Below are positions 1 through 7,491 of a stretch of DNA of 64,000 nt, in pieces. The position numbers were made by a program, and so were the translations under genes. The notes beneath the pieces were generated by a model. It saw only the letters and a list, made by a program, of their open reading frames with translations, was not told the DNA's origin and ran no database searches. Positions within the stretch are counted from its first letter, which is position 1; every line of letters starts with the position of its first letter. Origin of the DNA: CAYZJV01 sp964482325 (GTDB lineage: Bacteria > Spirochaetota > Spirochaetia > Sphaerochaetales > Sphaerochaetaceae); contig CAYZXD010000010.1 of assembly GCA_964482325.1 (NCBI GenBank), forward strand, positions 1 to 64,000. The letters run 5' to 3'.

Positions 1-24
1 CATACGGATCATTGACATTAACGG

Positions 25-53
25 TTGCACTGCAAGCGTGTCAGGGGTATCAT
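25..53 (+). promoter_or_regulatory. Promoter of the cyclic-nucleotide-binding protein gene
   Basis: A -35 box TTGCAC (25-30) and a -10 box TATCAT (48-53) are separated by 17 bases. The ATG at 59 follows the -10 box by five bases and has no ribosome-binding site, so the transcript probably begins at or beside the start codon. Read from sequence only. Confidence 0.5.
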
Positions 54-58
54 AAGAC

Positions 59-538
59 ATGGATGCCTGTTCGGTTGACAATGCATTTCTCTGTAAGCAC
101 AGTATGTTTGGAGGACTTACAGATCAGCAGCTGGTATTTATCCGTCCACTCCTTAACGAACATACCTATCCTCAAGGAGCAATGATCCTGCAGCAGGGAG
201 AGCCTAATGCAACGGTCTATTTTATTGTCTCTGGGGATGTCCGCGTGCAAAAGCACTCTGATGATGAATCGCAGGGAGAACGTGAAATAGCTACTTTACA
301 TGCAGGAGATTCGGTTGGAGAGATGGAACTCATTGATATTCAGAGCTGTGCCGCATCTGTGGTCTGTCTGACCGAAGTACATGTCATCACCCTGTCGAAT
401 CGGGACCTATACATACTCTCGCACGAACATCCTGCAATTTATACGATGATCATTATGAATCTCGCCCGCGATATCTCCAGGCGCTTACGATCAACTGATC
501 AACTACTCGCCATGGTTTCAAAACAAACACCACATTAA
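59..538 (+). CDS. Cyclic nucleotide-binding domain protein (stand-alone)
   Basis: A 159-residue protein made almost wholly of one cyclic nucleotide-binding (cNMP) beta-barrel. Residues about 15-135 match the family pattern, with an IFxPLL-like lead helix, the G-x-x-V-x-F-I-V-S-G-D turn, and the G-D-S-V-G-E-M-E-L phosphate-binding cassette followed by a small-residue/Val stretch. There is no C-terminal helix-turn-helix, so this is not a complete Crp/Fnr regulator; it looks like a stand-alone sensor or an adaptor for a partner protein. The canonical Arg of the cassette is not obvious (IQSCAASV), so high-affinity cAMP binding is uncertain. The start at 59 is supported by a promoter directly upstream that implies a leaderless message; ATG 101 is an alternative. 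Followed 41 bases later by a flavin-binding protein. Confidence 0.75.
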   Translation: MDACSVDNAFLCKHSMFGGLTDQQLVFIRPLLNEHTYPQGAMILQQGEPNATVYFIVSGDVRVQKHSDDESQGEREIATLHAGDSVGEMELIDIQSCAASVVCLTEVHVITLSNRDLYILSHEHPAIYTMIIMNLARDISRRLRSTDQLLAMVSKQTPH

Positions 539-579
539 AGATCAAATACATTATTATCACATAAGGAGCACCCTACCTG

Positions 580-960
580 ATGAAGCACAAGAAAAGTGAC
601 ATACTGAAGAACAAGTGGCAAGAAAAAGAAGGTCCGATTGTATTTACCACGGTAGATACACAAGGAATTCCCAATAGTATTTATGCAACATGTACTCGCA
701 TGAGTGATGATGGGAAAATTGTAATTGCTGATAATTATTTCAACAAGACAAAACAGAATATTTCACCGGGATGTCCGGCTGTGGTATTGTTCATGACATC
801 CGAAGGACAGGCGATTCAAGTTAAAGGCACGTTAGCGTATATGACAACAGGACCATACTTTGACTTTATGAAATCGTGGAATCCCGAACAGCATCCCGGG
901 CATGCGGCTGCTGTTCTGTCAGTACATCATATCTATTGCGGAGCAGAGGAACTCGGATAG
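580..960 (+). CDS. Pyridoxamine 5'-phosphate oxidase-like FMN-binding protein
   Basis: A 126-residue single-domain split-barrel protein of the pyridoxamine 5'-phosphate oxidase superfamily. The N-terminus carries the usual pattern (helix, then G-P-I-V-F-T-T-V-D-x-x-G-x-P-N), followed by strand pairs with K-T-K-Q-N, where such proteins contact the FMN phosphate, and a final V-K-G-T strand. These small proteins bind FMN or F420-like cofactors and usually act as general flavin reductases; the true substrate is unknown. A good ribosome-binding site (AAGGAG near 562) precedes the ATG. The stop is one base before the next gene's start, so it is probably co-transcribed with the aldehyde dehydrogenase. 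Confidence 0.75.
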   Translation: MKHKKSDILKNKWQEKEGPIVFTTVDTQGIPNSIYATCTRMSDDGKIVIADNYFNKTKQNISPGCPAVVLFMTSEGQAIQVKGTLAYMTTGPYFDFMKSWNPEQHPGHAAAVLSVHHIYCGAEELG

Positions 961-961
961 A

Positions 962-2332
962 ATGACAGATATGTACGGTGAACAGATCGACCATCTCCGT
1001 GCTTTTTATGCCAGTGGAGCGACACAGGAGATTGCGACACGAAAAGCACGATTGAGGCAGCTTGCTCAGAGTATAACTGCTCATGAATCGGAAATTCAGC
1101 AGGCATTGTATGCTGATCTGCATAAAAGTGCTGCTGAGGCATACTTGAGTGAAATCGGTATCGTACTCGATGAAATCCGTTTTCAGATTCGCCATGTAGC
1201 GTCCTGGGCAAAAGCAAAACGCGTGCGAACCCCATTGGCACATTTCATTTCTCAATCATTTATCATAGCTGAACCACACGGTGTTGTACTGATCATGGCG
1301 CCGTGGAATTATCCTTTTCAGCTCTGTATGGTTCCGCTCATAGGAGCTATCGCGGCAGGAAACACGGTAGTACTGAAACCGTCAGCATACGCGAAGAGTA
1401 CAAGTCAGATTATTGCAGATATTGTCGGTGAAGTATTTCCTGAGCATTACGTGTTGACCGTTCAGGGGGGGAGATCGGAAAATGAACAGCTGCTCAAACA
1501 ACGGTATGACTATATATTCTTCACCGGAAGTGTTTCTGTGGGTACGTTGGTTATGAGACAGGCAGCTGAACATCTCACCCCGGTCACGCTGGAATTGGGA
1601 GGAAAAAGTCCTGCTGTTGTTGATGCTACTGCCGATGTGTGCCTCGCGGCAAAACGGATTGTGTTTGGCAAGCTGCTCAATGCAGGTCAGACGTGTATTG
1701 CCCCCGATTATGTGCTGGTAGAAGCATCAGTCAAGAATGTGTTGATTGAAGAGATGAGAAAAGCGCTCGATCAATTCTTCCCTACCGGCAATCTTGACGC
1801 ACTCCCTAGCATCATCAACCAGAAGCATTTCAGTCGCTTGGTGCAGTTGCTCGAAGGTCAACAGATTCTCATTGGAGGGAAGGCGAATCCAGATACGTAT
1901 CAGATTGAACCTACCGTACTGGAACCGGTCTCGGCCGATGCACCTATTATGCAGGAAGAGATATTCGGGCCTCTGTTACCGATTATCACCTGCACAACGA
2001 TGTCAGAGGCGATCGAATTTATTCAAGGGCGCGAGAAACCACTTGCTTTGTATCTGTTCACTACCGATCGAACAATTGAAAAGCAGTTTATGCAGAAAAT
2101 TTCTTTTGGTGGCGGTTGTATCAATGATACGATCATCCATATTGCAAATCCCCGCCTTCCCTTCGGAGGAGTCGGGCACAGCGGTATGGGTTCGTATCAT
2201 GGCAAAGCCAGTTTCCAAACATTCAGTCACCTAAAAAGTATGGTAAAGAAATCGAATGTGATCGATCTTCCGCTCAGGTATCATCCTTACACCAAAAGAA
2301 AAGATCGAATTATTCGTTTCTTTTTGCGCTGA
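962..2332 (+). CDS. Aldehyde dehydrogenase, class 3-like
   Basis: A 456-residue NAD(P)-dependent aldehyde dehydrogenase of the short class 3/fatty aldehyde type. It shows the cofactor-loop W-N-Y-P-F segment, the FTGS motif, the general base Glu211 in LELGGKSP, the nucleophile Cys245 in NAGQTC, and the E-E-I-F-G-P segment near the C-terminus. Length and the basic, hydrophobic C-terminal tail fit enzymes oxidising long- or medium-chain aldehydes. I chose ATG 962 because AGAGGAA lies at the right distance and the preceding stop ends at 960; an in-frame ATG at 902 would overlap the upstream gene by 59 bases. Probably in one transcript with the two genes before it. Confidence 0.9.
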   Translation: MTDMYGEQIDHLRAFYASGATQEIATRKARLRQLAQSITAHESEIQQALYADLHKSAAEAYLSEIGIVLDEIRFQIRHVASWAKAKRVRTPLAHFISQSFIIAEPHGVVLIMAPWNYPFQLCMVPLIGAIAAGNTVVLKPSAYAKSTSQIIADIVGEVFPEHYVLTVQGGRSENEQLLKQRYDYIFFTGSVSVGTLVMRQAAEHLTPVTLELGGKSPAVVDATADVCLAAKRIVFGKLLNAGQTCIAPDYVLVEASVKNVLIEEMRKALDQFFPTGNLDALPSIINQKHFSRLVQLLEGQQILIGGKANPDTYQIEPTVLEPVSADAPIMQEEIFGPLLPIITCTTMSEAIEFIQGREKPLALYLFTTDRTIEKQFMQKISFGGGCINDTIIHIANPRLPFGGVGHSGMGSYHGKASFQTFSHLKSMVKKSNVIDLPLRYHPYTKRKDRIIRFFLR

Positions 2333-2344
2333 CCACTGCCCTAA

Positions 2345-2374
2345 TTGACCTCCAGCCTCTGATCGTGCTAGGGT
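2345..2374 (+). promoter_or_regulatory. Probable promoter of the RRM protein gene
   Basis: TTGACC (2345-2350) and TAGGGT (2369-2374) are separated by 18 bases. Transcription from here would give a leader of about 155 bases before the ATG at 2537, a length reminiscent of cold-shock leaders. No other gene lies in 2333-2536. Confidence 0.35.
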
Positions 2375-2505
2375 ACGTGTGCTACTATTTTTGCGTTGCA
2401 GATCTTTCATTTCTTTGCGTTGTACGTTTGCGTTCTTTACTGACACACACTCCAGCAGACAAGAAATCTCGTTCAGACTGCCCAAATGGAGCGTAATTTA
2501 TGTCA

Positions 2506-2522
2506 ACAGGCTGACAGCCTGT
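2506..2522 (+). promoter_or_regulatory. Hairpin abutting the ribosome-binding site of the RRM gene
   Basis: A perfect inverted repeat, ACAGGCT and AGCCTGT with a three-base GAC loop, ends at 2522, and the ribosome-binding site GAAGGA begins at 2523. A hairpin in this position could modulate ribosome access, which would suit a cold-inducible gene. Structure seen, function inferred. Confidence 0.5.
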
Positions 2523-2536
2523 GAAGGATGCCACGT

Positions 2537-2815
2537 ATGGCTAAGAAAATTTATGTGGGTAACATGAGTTACCAGACCACCGAAGAACAGCTTTGGGACT
2601 TATTCGCTCAGTACGGTACCGTTGTGAGTGCTAATATCATTTTTGATCGTGATACTCGCCGCCCTAAGGGTTTCGGCTTTGTTGAGATGGAAGATGAAGC
2701 TGCAGCAACTGCTGCTATTTCACAGCTTGACGGTCAGGAGTTTGACGGCCGTAATCTTCGTGTGAACGAAGCTATTGCCAAGCCACGACCGAGCAGAAAC
2801 GACTACCGCTATTAA
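2537..2815 (+). CDS. RRM-domain RNA-binding protein
   Basis: A 92-residue protein consisting of one RNA recognition motif. RNP2 is IYVGNM (residues 5-10) and RNP1 is KGFGFVEM (residues 44-51), both with the aromatic residues that stack on RNA. A short basic tail (RPSRNDYRY) follows. Small stand-alone RRM proteins of this kind are known in cyanobacteria, spirochaetes and some proteobacteria, often cold-induced. I place the start at ATG 2537 because GAAGGA (2523-2528) lies eight bases upstream; ATG 2528 overlaps that site. The gene stands alone, with its own long leader and a strong terminator. Confidence 0.9.
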   Translation: MAKKIYVGNMSYQTTEEQLWDLFAQYGTVVSANIIFDRDTRRPKGFGFVEMEDEAAATAAISQLDGQEFDGRNLRVNEAIAKPRPSRNDYRY

Positions 2816-2836
2816 TTCAGTTGTTTCACGCTGCAT

Positions 2837-2862
2837 ACGGAGCCTCAGGGCTCCGTTTTTTT
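2837..2862 (+). terminator. Rho-independent terminator of the RRM gene
   Basis: The stem ACGGAGCC / GGCTCCGT with a four-base loop is followed by a run of seven T residues. It lies 22 bases after the stop codon. Confidence 0.9.
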
Positions 2863-3074
2863 GTATGTAAGAGGTTTTTCTGATATGTAGGAGGCTTGAC
2901 AACAGTTTGCACATGACATGAGAACTAAGTACTGAGTCCAGTGCAGTTAAAGTAATGACGGGAGTGCGAAAACAGCTATGGATGAAAAAAATTACATCAA
3001 TTCCTATTTTTGCATGAATTTATCGGATGAGAATCAGATGATACCGTATTGAAGCCTATACATAAACCCGTAAC

Positions 3075-3210
3075 ATCTGACATCCCTATCTGAAGAGCTG
3101 TGGTCAGTATTAGTGCACCGAGATACCCCATTGTCACAAGTATTGAGAGCTAGTGGGTAATTTTTTGATCTATACGGGTAAATATAAGTAACTTATGCTT
3201 TTTTTCTACG
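3075..3210 (+). repeat. Imperfect direct repeat, copy A (flanks icd)
   Basis: This non-coding stretch resembles 4741-4880 in the same orientation. The best part is GTAATTTTTTGATCTATA followed by GGTAAAT, then ACTTRTGCTTTTTTTCT (3155-3210 against 4824-4880). Both copies also share CATCTGACA at their left edge and a central GAGATA, at nearly equal spacing. The two copies bracket the isocitrate dehydrogenase gene. Their nature (duplicated leader, old mobile element, regulatory RNA) is unknown. The rest of 2863-3075 shows nothing I can name. Confidence 0.55.
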
Positions 3211-3212
3211 AG

Positions 3213-3245
3213 AGACGCCCCTCTCAGGATTGAGAAGGGGCGTCT
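3213..3245 (-). terminator. Strong hairpin after icd, without a T tract
   Basis: AGACGCCCCT(T)CTCA pairs with TGAGAGGGGCGTCT around a four-base loop, just past the icd stop codon. The hairpin is strong, but no T run follows it on the minus strand (the bases after it are A-rich), so it may be an mRNA 3'-end stabiliser or a factor-assisted terminator. Confidence 0.45.
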
Positions 3246-3252
3246 GCATATA

Positions 3253-4467
3253 TCAGTTCGCCATGTGGGCAATGATTCGGTCGCCGAATCCGCTACACGA
3301 AACTTCGGTAGAACCTTCCATTAATCGGGCAAAATCATAGGTGACTTCCTTGGCTTGCAGCGCCCCGGTAATACCGGTATCAATAAGCCGGGCAGCTTCT
3401 GACCAACCGAGATAATCGAGCATGAGCATACCGGAGAGAATGACTGATGAGGGATTTACTTTATCAAGACCGGCATATTTCGGTGCCGTACCATGAGTGG
3501 CTTCAAATACCGCATTGCCCGTCTCATAGTTGATATTTGCCCCTGGAGCAATACCGATACCCCCGACCTGAGCTGCAAGGGCATCTGAAAAGTAATCTCC
3601 GTTCAAATTCATGGTGGCAATTACATCATACTCGGCAGGTCTCGTGAGAATCTGCTGTAAAAATGCATCGGCAATGACATCCTTGATGAGCACCTTCCCT
3701 GTAGGAACCGGCTTACCTCCAAGGTCTTCCCAGGTGACTATCTGATCACCGAATTCTTTGCGGGCGATCTCATATCCCCACTCACGGAAGGCTCCCTCGG
3801 TATACTTCATGATATTCCCCTTGTGAACCAAGGTGACCGAAGATCGTTTATGTTCAATCGCATACTTAATAGCTGCACGAATGAGGCGTTTTGATCCCAT
3901 TTCACTGATCGGTTTCAGCCCGAGCCCGCTGTCACTTCGCACATTCCATCCAAGACGATCGTGCACAAATGCAATCAGATCCTTCGCCTCATCAGTTCCC
4001 GATTTCACTTCGTAACCGGCATAGACATCTTCAGTATTCTCCCGGAACACCACCATATCAATAAGTTCCGGCTGTTTTACCGGGGAAGGAATCCCCATAT
4101 AGTATTTCACCGGTCGTAAACAGACAAATAGATCAAGGCGCTGTCTGATAGTAACATTCAAACTCCTGAATCCACCGCCAACCGGTGTGGTCAAAGGTCC
4201 TTTGATTCCTACCAAATACTTCTTCAGCGCCTCTTCAGTCTCCTTAGGAAGCCACTCCCCTGTAGCGTTGAAGGCTTTTTCTCCTGCCAGCACCTCTTTC
4301 CAGGTAATACTACGGGAACCGTTATAGGCCTTCGCTACCGCAGCATCAATAACCCGAACTGCAGCTGCCCAGATATCGGGCCCGATGCCATCTCCCTCAA
4401 TATATGGAATGATTGGATGGTCAGGTACGATCAGACCGTTGTTCCCCATGGTTACTATATCTTTCAT
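3253..4467 (-). CDS. icd: Isocitrate dehydrogenase, NADP-dependent
   Basis: A 404-residue enzyme that oxidatively decarboxylates isocitrate to 2-oxoglutarate. It follows the E. coli-type homodimer closely: IEGDGIGP near the N-terminus, the substrate loop G-G-G-F-R-S-L-N with the Ser that AceK phosphorylates in enteric bacteria, the FRENTEDVYAG segment, and GTAPKYAG, whose Lys-Tyr pair marks NADP rather than NAD preference. With the aconitase at 21.3 kb it gives the oxidative branch from citrate to 2-oxoglutarate, probably for glutamate synthesis in an anaerobe. I chose the ATG at 4467 because AAAGGAG precedes it; the longer open frame to 4593 covers promoter sequence. The gene stands alone, flanked by the two direct repeats. 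Confidence 0.95.
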   Translation of the reverse strand: MKDIVTMGNNGLIVPDHPIIPYIEGDGIGPDIWAAAVRVIDAAVAKAYNGSRSITWKEVLAGEKAFNATGEWLPKETEEALKKYLVGIKGPLTTPVGGGFRSLNVTIRQRLDLFVCLRPVKYYMGIPSPVKQPELIDMVVFRENTEDVYAGYEVKSGTDEAKDLIAFVHDRLGWNVRSDSGLGLKPISEMGSKRLIRAAIKYAIEHKRSSVTLVHKGNIMKYTEGAFREWGYEIARKEFGDQIVTWEDLGGKPVPTGKVLIKDVIADAFLQQILTRPAEYDVIATMNLNGDYFSDALAAQVGGIGIAPGANINYETGNAVFEATHGTAPKYAGLDKVNPSSVILSGMLMLDYLGWSEAARLIDTGITGALQAKEVTYDFARLMEGSTEVSCSGFGDRIIAHMAN

Positions 4468-4522
4468 TATTGCTCCTTTTTCCTGGTATGTGTGTGCAGG
4501 GAATGCCCACGTAACTTGATGC

Positions 4523-4551
4523 AGTGTACCAGAAAGCATCAGGCATGTTAA
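4523..4551 (-). promoter_or_regulatory. Promoter of icd
   Basis: On the minus strand, TTAACA (4546-4551) and TACACT (4523-4528) are separated by 17 bases, with a TGG extension in front of the -10 box. The leader would be about 50 bases long and includes the ribosome-binding site. Confidence 0.5.
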
Positions 4552-4554
4552 TAC

Positions 4555-4585
4555 CTTGATCAAAGATGAAAGAAGTATGATCAAG
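4555..4585. promoter_or_regulatory. Dyad just upstream of the icd -35 box
   Basis: CTTGATCA (4555-4562) and TGATCAAG (4578-4585) form a perfect inverted repeat with a 15-base spacer. The position immediately upstream of the -35 box suits an activator site. The regulator is unknown. Confidence 0.35.
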
Positions 4586-4740
4586 CTGTACACATGTCAT
4601 CTGACTATGATCTGACCTGTAAGAATATGCCAGTCCTGTCAAAAGAGTTTTTTCACAGGTATTTATGTATATCTAGATATATATAGCAGTTACCAATGAT
4701 CCAACAGATAGAGTGGAAAATATTCTCCGTTCAACTTTAT

Positions 4741-4880
4741 GCATCTGACACCTCATTCATACATAATTACCTATAACACATAGTCCCAGAGATATGGGTA
4801 TGACAGTACCACATGAACACTATGAGTAATTTTTTGATCTATAGCGGTAAATTTATCAACTTGTGCTTTTTTTCTTCACG
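4741..4880 (+). repeat. Imperfect direct repeat, copy B (between icd and the LysE gene)
   Basis: Partner of the copy at 3075-3210, in the same orientation and 1666 bases away. The conserved core is GTAATTTTTTGATCTATA at 4826-4843. It ends a few bases before the -35 box of the LysE-family gene, so this copy could form part of that gene's regulatory region. No gene is seen in 4468-4921. Confidence 0.55.
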
Positions 4881-4886
4881 CACCTG

Positions 4887-4914
4887 TTGCAACTTGGGTA
4901 TAAAGTGATAACAC
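4887..4914 (+). promoter_or_regulatory. Promoter of the LysE-family gene
   Basis: TTGCAA (4887-4892) and TAACAC (4909-4914) are 16 bases apart, and the ATG at 4922 follows the -10 box by seven bases. Transcription would begin at the start codon. A short AGAGG at 4915-4919 is too close to the ATG to act normally. Confidence 0.45.
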
Positions 4915-4921
4915 TAGAGGT

Positions 4922-5509
4922 ATGGATGCAATTGCCTTGATCCCATTTGCTTTGATCACTACGTTCACTCCCGGACCTAACAATATTCTTGCAGCTTCTG
5001 TGGGTCTCAGATCAGGATATCGCAAAGCGCTGCCCCTGCTGCTTGGGATTGCAATGGGATTTACCGTTGTCTTTCTCGGTTGCAGCATGATTTCCACAGC
5101 TCTCGTCACATCCCCGCTCATAACAAAAGTGCTGAAAGTCATCGGTTCGTTGTATATCGGGTATCTTGCCTGGCACACATGGACGGCCTCCTTTACCGCA
5201 GTACCTGTATATGAAACTGAGGCGGGAGGATTTTTCCGCGGACTTCTTTTACAGGTGGTAAATATCAAAGTGATTATGTATGGCATCACGATCTATGCAA
5301 CATTCCTCTCTGCCATGCCGAAAACCATCTGGTATGCTCTGATAAGTGCGTTCTCTTTCGCGCTGTTAAGCTTTCTTTCCACCACATCATGGGCTTTGTG
5401 TGGTCACCTGATTGCACGATATACCCCATCAGCACGTGTTATGAAAGGAATTCAGGCGCTGCTGGCTGTTGCATTGGCTCTGATCGCAATTGATATGCTT
5501 ATTTCATAA
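4922..5509 (+). CDS. LysE/RhtB family amino-acid exporter
   Basis: A 195-residue inner-membrane protein with about six hydrophobic segments. The N-terminus has the family signature: an aromatic/hydrophobic helix, then T-F-T-P-G-P-N-N, followed by the G-x-R-x-G-x-R-K loop. Members export amino acids (lysine, threonine, homoserine) or related metabolites by proton exchange; the substrate cannot be told from sequence. It starts the run of genes ending with the antiporter at 10.5 kb, but the 73-base gap to the PII-like gene means it may be separate. Confidence 0.85.
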   Translation: MDAIALIPFALITTFTPGPNNILAASVGLRSGYRKALPLLLGIAMGFTVVFLGCSMISTALVTSPLITKVLKVIGSLYIGYLAWHTWTASFTAVPVYETEAGGFFRGLLLQVVNIKVIMYGITIYATFLSAMPKTIWYALISAFSFALLSFLSTTSWALCGHLIARYTPSARVMKGIQALLAVALALIAIDMLIS

Positions 5510-5582
5510 AATTGTTGCCCTGTATAAAACCAGCATGGTAGTATGCGGTACGCCACAAGGCGAAAGAGGGTCACCGGAATAC

Positions 5583-5930
5583 ATGAAACTGTTGGTTTTT
5601 ATTTTAAACAATGAAGAATATCTTGAAGAAGTTCTCGAAGCCTATGTAGAAGCAGGCATTACAGGAGCCACTATTGTAGACTCTGAAGGAATGGGGCGTT
5701 TTCTTGCCTATGAAGTCCCGCTCTTTGCCGGCTTCAAGGAATTCATGAAAGGAAACCGGCCATATAATAAGACAATCCTTTCGGTGGTACGGGATGAAGC
5801 GACCATACAACGCGCACGCAACTTAATTGATCCGGTAATCGGAGGCTTGGACAATGCGGGAACCGGCATCATGTTCACCATACCCGTGGATTGGGCAAGT
5901 GGGTTAGTGCCAGAAGAAGAAGAGGTATAG
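5583..5930 (+). CDS. PII-like signal protein
   Basis: A 115-residue protein with the ferredoxin-like beta-alpha-beta fold of PII-related proteins: strand KLLVFILNNEEYLEEVLEAY, then AGITGATIVDSEGMG, and a second beta-alpha-beta unit after the loop. The middle (LFAGFKEFMKGNRPYNKTIL) is where a T-loop would sit, but the canonical uridylylated Tyr and GlnB signatures are lacking, so this is not a classical nitrogen PII. PII-like proteins bind nucleotides and often regulate a neighbouring membrane transporter. The start at ATG 5583 is preceded by AGAGGG. The gene is followed two bases later by an EIIA-like gene and then the antiporter genes, suggesting they work together. Confidence 0.7.
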   Translation: MKLLVFILNNEEYLEEVLEAYVEAGITGATIVDSEGMGRFLAYEVPLFAGFKEFMKGNRPYNKTILSVVRDEATIQRARNLIDPVIGGLDNAGTGIMFTIPVDWASGLVPEEEEV

Positions 5931-5932
5931 TC

Positions 5933-6391
5933 ATGCAAGGGATCTGTGAAAGACTGGACCGTACATGCGTTCTGCTTGATGTACAGGCAACTGAAAAAGA
6001 AATGATCATTCGGGCTATGGTAGAGGCATTAGCTCACATCGGATATGTCTCTGATGTACCACAACAGGTACAGGATGTCATTGCCAGAGAAAAACTCGGA
6101 AGCACCTGTATCGGTTCGGGCTGTGCCGTTCCCCATGCCCATTCAGTAGGGCTCAGGGAAACTTCATTGGCTGCAGTTCGCTTGGCAGAACCCCTGGCAT
6201 GTGAAACGCCTGATGGTCAACCGGTCGATCTCTTCTTTCTCATGGTAGGACCACCCCATCATGCAGCAACTCATCTGAAATTATTATCTAAACTGGCTCG
6301 CTTATTGCATGATGAACATCTGAGAACAGATTTAAGAAGTGCTTCTGATGCAGAACAGTTTATTCAGGCTATTTGTCGTAGGGAGAACTGA
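5933..6391 (+). CDS. PTS EIIA (fructose/nitrogen type) domain protein
   Basis: A 152-residue EIIA domain of the mannitol/fructose/PtsN class. His68 in G-x-G-C-A-V-P-H-A-H is the expected phosphorylation site, and the C-terminal L-F-F-L-M-V-G-P motif is typical. No EIIB or EIIC gene lies nearby, so it is more likely regulatory (as PtsN is for potassium and nitrogen control) than a sugar transporter part. It sits between a PII-like gene and the Mrp antiporter genes with two-base spacing on each side, so it may report phosphorylation or energy state to the antiporter. ATG 5933 was preferred over an upstream ATG inside the previous gene. Confidence 0.8.
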   Translation: MQGICERLDRTCVLLDVQATEKEMIIRAMVEALAHIGYVSDVPQQVQDVIAREKLGSTCIGSGCAVPHAHSVGLRETSLAAVRLAEPLACETPDGQPVDLFFLMVGPPHHAATHLKLLSKLARLLHDEHLRTDLRSASDAEQFIQAICRREN

Positions 6392-6393
6392 CG

Positions 6394-6906
6394 ATGAAGA
6401 GCGAAAGGCGATGGAAGATAATCCGATTTCTCGTTACTTCGCTCTCACTATATGGGATCTGGTTATTATTCACCGCAAGCACCGAATGGTATTCCCTTAT
6501 TGTGGGAGCGGTGGGTTCAGTGATTATTGGCGCAGTGACATACCAGATTTTTATCCCGTGGCATCAAGCGAACCTGCGATATCTTTTTGGTAATCCCCTC
6601 TCTGGTCTCTGGTACGTTCTCGTGCTTATCTGGATGCTGTATTCGTCCAGTGCTGTAATGCTGAAAGCAGTGATTACCGGGCGTATCAGTGCTCGTATTG
6701 TCCATTTTCGCACCCGATTGAAATCTGATGTAGCCCGTATGATTCTCGCAAATTCAATCACGCTTACTCCGGGAACCATCACCCTTGATGTGAATGATGA
6801 TCACCTCACCGTGCACTGGCTCTTCTGTGACACCCACCATGCAAAAGCTGCCGGTGAAAAAGTGAAAGGCCGTATGGAACGGCTCATAAGGAAGATCTGG
6901 CCATGA
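6394..6906 (+). CDS. mrpE: Na+/H+ antiporter subunit E (MrpE/MnhE/MbhA-like)
   Basis: A 170-residue protein with two or three N-terminal membrane helices followed by a cytoplasmic domain. The segment N-S-I-T-L-T-P-G-T, then a strand ending in V-H-W-L, is the MrpE family signature. MrpE is needed for assembly and activity of the multisubunit cation/proton antiporter. It begins the antiporter block, two bases after the EIIA gene, and overlaps mrpF by four bases (ATGA). Confidence 0.9.
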   Translation: MKSERRWKIIRFLVTSLSLYGIWLLFTASTEWYSLIVGAVGSVIIGAVTYQIFIPWHQANLRYLFGNPLSGLWYVLVLIWMLYSSSAVMLKAVITGRISARIVHFRTRLKSDVARMILANSITLTPGTITLDVNDDHLTVHWLFCDTHHAKAAGEKVKGRMERLIRKIWP

Positions 6907-7193
6907 GAGAATTACTGCTCACGGGCATGCAATGGTTCCTCCTTGTCTGTATGGGAGTCTGTATTATCAGGCTGATCCTTGGTCCGAGTTCTGCTGATCG
7001 GTTGGTTGCCCTGAATATCCTTTCCGGAGTTACCCTGGGATTTCTGGTTATCATCGCTTTGGTACGAGAACGGACACTGTTTCTTGATGTAGCTCTTGTC
7101 TATGATATTTTCGGGTTCCTTGGATTCCTGGCTATCGCCCGGTTTCTTAAAAAGAGTGATACAAAAAAGGAAAGCTCCCATGATGATTCGTGA
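6903..7193 (+). CDS. mrpF: Na+/H+ antiporter subunit F (MrpF/MbhB-like)
   Basis: A 96-residue protein with three membrane helices. L-G-P-S-S-A-D-R-L-V-A-L-N is the conserved MrpF segment, with the buried Asp implicated in ion transfer. The start overlaps mrpE (ATGA) and the end overlaps mrpG by 14 bases, so translation is probably coupled. Confidence 0.9.
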   Translation: MRELLLTGMQWFLLVCMGVCIIRLILGPSSADRLVALNILSGVTLGFLVIIALVRERTLFLDVALVYDIFGFLGFLAIARFLKKSDTKKESSHDDS

Positions 7194-7491
7194 AGTGTTT
7201 GCATTGATTGCTTTTATCGTTGCGATAATTTTCGGTATAGGCGGTTTGGTTGGATTATTCCGGTTTTCCGATCCCTATTCCCGCATGCAAAGCGGTGGCC
7301 TCTGCGGTACTACCGCAATATTCTCTATCTTCATCGGCTCCTTGTTGCTATCACCATCATTTGCGATAGCTTTACGAATCGGCATTATTATGGTGTTCTT
7401 TCTCATCAGCGCACCAACAGGAAGCTATATCGTCGCACGATTCATCTGGCAAAATGAAACAGCGGAATCACAGAAGAGGGAACGCACATGA
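7180..7491 (+). CDS. mrpG: Na+/H+ antiporter subunit G (MrpG/MbhC-like)
   Basis: A 103-residue protein with three hydrophobic helices and the MrpG signature G-L-F-R-F-x-D-P-Y-x-R-M-Q near the first loop. The start is at one of two tandem ATGs (7180 or 7183) after AAGGAAAG; the choice does not change the protein materially. It overlaps the next gene by four bases. Confidence 0.85.
   Translation: MMIREVFALIAFIVAIIFGIGGLVGLFRFSDPYSRMQSGGLCGTTAIFSIFIGSLLLSPSFAIALRIGIIMVFFLISAPTGSYIVARFIWQNETAESQKRERT

Noticed and set aside
3213..3245. Canonical rho-independent terminator for plus-strand transcription
   Set aside because: The hairpin is strong, but the T run lies before it on the plus strand and none follows on either strand; kept only as a low-confidence terminator for icd.
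3075..4880. Insertion sequence or transposon around icd
   Set aside because: The repeats are direct, imperfect and without transposase or terminal inverted repeats, so no mobile element can be claimed.
4741..4921. Known riboswitch upstream of the LysE-family exporter
   Set aside because: No lysine, glycine or c-di-GMP riboswitch core was recognisable, and the promoter lies after the repeat, directly before the ATG.
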